Source: Lachnospiraceae bacterium (GTDB lineage: Bacteria > Bacillota > Clostridia > Lachnospirales > Lachnospiraceae). Taken from it: a stretch of 64,000 nucleotides of DNA. This document shows positions 61,784-64,000 of this stretch, one piece after another; position 1 is the stretch's first letter; each line of letters starts with the position of its first letter. Location of the stretch: positions 1 through 64,000 of the forward strand of contig JAQXJP010000033.1 of assembly GCA_029008875.1 (NCBI GenBank), written 5' to 3'. A model generated the notes under the pieces. That model saw only the letters and a list, made by a program, of their open reading frames with translations, did not search any database and had not been told where the DNA came from. The position numbers were made by a program, and so were the translations under genes.

Positions 61784-62845
61784 ATGAGAAAAAGAACGTG
61801 TAAATGGATCTGTGTCATGTGCATATTGGCACTCTCTCTTGAGTGCGTTGGATGTTCCGCATGGAGCAATACCTCAGAGCCCAAAACCACCAAATCCGGT
61901 TTCTATTTTGATACCATCATATCCGTCACTCTGTACGGCACCACGGACGCTTCCGCCATCGATGAATGCTTTCAGATGGCGGACCGATACGAAAAATTGT
62001 TGTCCAACACCGTCCCTACAAGTGAAGTATCACAAATCAACGAAAAAGCAGGAACCGGGGAATATGTGACCGTTAGCCCGGAAACCCTGGAGCTGCTGGA
62101 GGCGGGAATCACCTACGGAGACCTGAGTCATGGCTCCTTTGATATCACCATCGGAAAATTATCCGCACTTTGGAATTTTTCAGAGATTGCGAAAAATATT
62201 GAAAATGATGGAAATGAGACCGACGCATCCGTCCTGCCCTCAGAGGAAAAGATTGCGGAACTTCTCTCCCACGTAAATTATAAAAACATCGAAATCTCCG
62301 GCAACCGGGTTCGTCTCAACGACGAAAACGCCATGATTGATCTGGGCGGTATCGCCAAGGGATATATCGCGGATCAGATGCGAACCTTACTGAATGAAAA
62401 GGGGTATACCCGGGGAATCATTAACCTGGGGGGCAATATCTTAACGCTGGGGCCAAAGGATGACGGAAATGACTACCTGATCGGTATCCAGAAGCCCTTC
62501 GGGGAATCCAACGAGACCATCGGCGCCGTCAAAGTATCTGACGCCTCCGTGGTGACTTCCGGAATATACGAGAGATACTACCGGGTGGACGGCAAACTGT
62601 ATCACCATATTTTGGACACCCGCACCGGCTATCCCTGTGAGAACAATCTGCTGGAGGTCACCATCATCAGCCAATTCTCCATGGACGGTGACGCCTTAAG
62701 CACCACCTGCTTTGCCCTTGGTTTGGAGGAAGGGATGGCGCTCATCGAATCCCTGGAAGACACCGAGGCAATCTTTGTCACCGACGACAATGAGATTCAT
62801 ACATCAAGCGGTTTTGGAAACTCTGTAGAATTTGTGAAGGAATAG
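61784..62845 (+). CDS. apbE: FAD:protein FMN transferase ApbE, lipoprotein
   Basis: 353 residues. A signal sequence ends in ECVGC (Cys24), a lipobox with Cys instead of a branched residue at -3. The ApbE fold has DTIISVTLYG, DLGGIAKGYIAD, LGGNILTLG, and metal-binding DGDALSTTCFALG. It attaches FMN to Thr of exported or membrane redox proteins. No target is encoded here; the Gx transporter and NusG II genes 5 kb away often belong to the same system. Single gene between divergent proB and convergent lipid kinase. Confidence 0.95.
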   Translation: MRKRTCKWICVMCILALSLECVGCSAWSNTSEPKTTKSGFYFDTIISVTLYGTTDASAIDECFQMADRYEKLLSNTVPTSEVSQINEKAGTGEYVTVSPETLELLEAGITYGDLSHGSFDITIGKLSALWNFSEIAKNIENDGNETDASVLPSEEKIAELLSHVNYKNIEISGNRVRLNDENAMIDLGGIAKGYIADQMRTLLNEKGYTRGIINLGGNILTLGPKDDGNDYLIGIQKPFGESNETIGAVKVSDASVVTSGIYERYYRVDGKLYHHILDTRTGYPCENNLLEVTIISQFSMDGDALSTTCFALGLEEGMALIESLEDTEAIFVTDDNEIHTSSGFGNSVEFVKE

Positions 62846-62847
62846 CG

Positions 62848-63804
62848 CTACTCCATAAGCATACGAAGCTTCATTGGAAGCGTCGTGAAGGTAACATCCG
62901 TGACTTCGCCCATATACTCCCCATCCGCGTGAAGGGTCATGGGCTTGGACAGTGTCATATGTATCTCCCCGGCATCAAGAATCAGAAACCCCTCCAGTCT
63001 CTCGTGCTTGGCAGCAGTCAACAGCGGGAGGCAGAAAAATGTCCTCCACTTTGGAATGCCAAATGCACTGCACATGGAAAGTTTCCCGTCGTAACAGTTT
63101 GCTTTTGGAGCCATCGGAACTCCCCCGCCCTCTGCCCGCAGATTCATTGCTGCGGAAAAAATCATTTTCTTCAAGGTTTTCTTCTCAAAGACTTCCCCCT
63201 TCTCATTCCGATACTCCACTTCCCCGTCAGCAGTCTTCATGCTAAACAGAGTCTGAACGGTAAGCAAAATATAGGTCAACTTTCCCAGGTGTATTTTATT
63301 CAAAAACTTCTTTAGATTGGAGTGCAATGCTTTTTTGCACACAATAGCGTCCAATCCCACACCCGCACTGATCCCGAACAATCTGGGCTCCTTGCATCCT
63401 TCCCAACTCACCCGTCCCAAATCAATGGATTTTGCGGCCTCGTTGCCCTTCTCCATCACCTGAAGAATGGATTTCCATGCGACTTCAATATCGGCCGATA
63501 CGGCAAGTCCCCGGCAGAAATCATTTCCGGAACCTGTGGGGATAATGCCTATACGGACTTTTTCAAAATTTTTCATGCCGTCCAGCACCTCGTTCATGGT
63601 ACCGTCTCCGCCCACAATCACAAGGCAGATGTCCGGATCCTCCTTCTCACAGATTTGGGTTGCCAATTCTCTGGCGTGCCCCTCATATTCCGTAATGTAG
63701 GATTCATATAATTTCCCGGAAGTGTCGGCAAGTTCCTGAACCTTCTCCCAAATTATCTTCCCTTTTCCGGTTCCCGATGTCTTATTGACGATAAAATATA
63801 TCAT
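62848..63804 (-). CDS. diacylglycerol/lipid kinase family protein (DagK/YegS)
   Basis: 318 residues from the ATG at 63804 (AGGAG eight bases upstream; conserved MIYFIVNKTSGTGKG). The ATP-binding GGDGTMNEV (65-73) and TGSGNDF motifs are intact. Members phosphorylate diacylglycerol or related lipids. It ends two bases after the apbE stop from the opposite side; neither has a separate terminator. Confidence 0.93.
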   Translation of the reverse strand: MIYFIVNKTSGTGKGKIIWEKVQELADTSGKLYESYITEYEGHARELATQICEKEDPDICLVIVGGDGTMNEVLDGMKNFEKVRIGIIPTGSGNDFCRGLAVSADIEVAWKSILQVMEKGNEAAKSIDLGRVSWEGCKEPRLFGISAGVGLDAIVCKKALHSNLKKFLNKIHLGKLTYILLTVQTLFSMKTADGEVEYRNEKGEVFEKKTLKKMIFSAAMNLRAEGGGVPMAPKANCYDGKLSMCSAFGIPKWRTFFCLPLLTAAKHERLEGFLILDAGEIHMTLSKPMTLHADGEYMGEVTDVTFTTLPMKLRMLME

Positions 63805-63910
63805 TTGTGCACTCCTATATGTACGATACCGTATCAACATACTTCATCTTATGTTTACCAAAACTATTTTATCATAACAGCATACCGAAAATAAATAGAG
63901 AAACATTGTA

Positions 63911-63943
63911 AAAAGGAGTTGCTCCGTCAGCAACTCCTTTTCG
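63911..63943 (-). terminator. Rho-independent terminator of the ferredoxin-domain gene
   Basis: Thirteen-pair perfect stem (AAAAGGAGTTGCT / AGCAACTCCTTTT), five-base loop and T-rich ends in both directions. It separates the gene at the right edge from the lipid kinase. Confidence 0.9.
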
Positions 63944-63949
63944 TACAAA

Positions 63950-64000
63950 CTATAAAATAATTTTCTTAGGACACTTTTCTGCGCAGATTCCGCAGCCGGT
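63950..64000 (-). CDS. 4Fe-4S ferredoxin-domain protein, C-terminal fragment
   Basis: The last 16 codons are in the window, TGCGICAEKCPKKIIL and a TAG stop. Three Cys and CP spaced as in a bacterial-type [4Fe-4S] binding motif (CxxCxxxCP, first Cys probably cut off). The rest lies beyond the window; it could be a ferredoxin, an Rnf subunit or any protein with a C-terminal cluster. The reading frame touches the edge. Confidence 0.7.
   Translation of the reverse strand, partial: TGCGICAEKCPKKIIL

Noticed and set aside
1-64000. CRISPR arrays, tRNA or rRNA genes, insertion sequences, toxin-antitoxin pairs
   Set aside because: No regularly spaced repeats, cloverleaf-type sequences, transposase frames or paired small toxin genes were seen on either strand.

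Overview
The window reads as ordinary chromosomal core sequence of a low-to-moderate GC Gram-positive anaerobe, most likely a Lachnospiraceae member (Clostridia). This rests on gene families and synteny: Prp plus an N-terminally extended L27, SepF, RecU, RqcH, the yloU-yloV-recG order opposite rpmB, short HisG with HisZ, GerW/DUF2953, YlbJ, a LexA/YneA divergent pair, and strong AGGAGG-type ribosome binding sites with TTGACA-17-TATAAT promoters. GerW and YlbJ hint at sporulation ancestry. No rRNA, tRNA, CRISPR, IS element or prophage was found. No stretch above 300 bases lacks a gene.

Layout. 1-6.8 kb, plus strand: end of rodA, mgsA, a lipoprotein D,D-carboxypeptidase, an orphan P-loop protein, then an orphan HlyD-like membrane protein with yggS and sepF, followed by lspA and rluD. 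6.9-12.1 kb: cytidylate-kinase-like gene, dtd (minus), a TtcA-like tRNA thiolase coupled to a Xer-type recombinase, plsC (minus), and the divergent SOS pair yneA/lexA with LexA boxes. 12.2-14.4 kb, minus: a four-gene accessory operon (small kinase-like protein, YjbR, SnoaL-like, double GNAT). 14.5-19.5 kb, minus: rplU (with L21 leader)-prp-rpmA, then obg-yhbY-nadD-yqeK-rsfS-nucleoside phosphorylase, a ribosome assembly/NAD block. 19.6-28.5 kb, minus: hisZ-G-D-B-(TIM barrel)IE followed by two tightly linked genes (radical SAM TIGR03960-type, DUF2344) and RNase G. 28.5-34.2 kb, minus: pepD, two pseudouridine synthases, YgiQ radical SAM protein, RecU. 34.25-35.2 kb, plus: YlbJ. 35.2-40.6 kb, minus: yicC-gmk-rpoZ, terminator, rimO-pgsA-rsmD-coaD-coiled-coil protein. 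40.7-42.5 kb, plus: rqcH. 42.5-46.7 kb, minus: yloU-yloV-recG; rpmB opposite. 47.1-49.2 kb, minus: NUDIX-unknown-DUF2953-GerW. 49.3-61.6 kb, minus: proB-DUF896-5FCL-proA-miaB-NusG II-Gx transporter-ruvAB, then zapA-U32 peptidase-SEDS/PBP fusion. 61.8-64 kb: apbE (plus), a lipid kinase (minus) and the end of a ferredoxin-domain gene.

Themes: translation and tRNA/rRNA modification (RluD, RluA, RsuA, RimO, MiaB, TtcA-like, RNase G, Prp/L27, L21, L28, RsfS, Obg, YhbY, RsmD, RqcH), peptidoglycan and division (RodA, SEDS-PBP fusion, SepF, ZapA, YneA), DNA repair (LexA, RecG, RecU, RuvAB), and histidine and proline synthesis. The most unusual items are a methylglyoxal synthase with Ser in place of the catalytic Asp, a 908-residue SEDS-PBP fusion, a catalytically degenerate HisA/HisF-like barrel fused to HisIE, tandem 8-mers at the hisZ promoter, a repeated hairpin unit between two convergent genes, and unusual translation starts of obg and ylbJ. 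I did not find a convincing wholly new multi-gene system.
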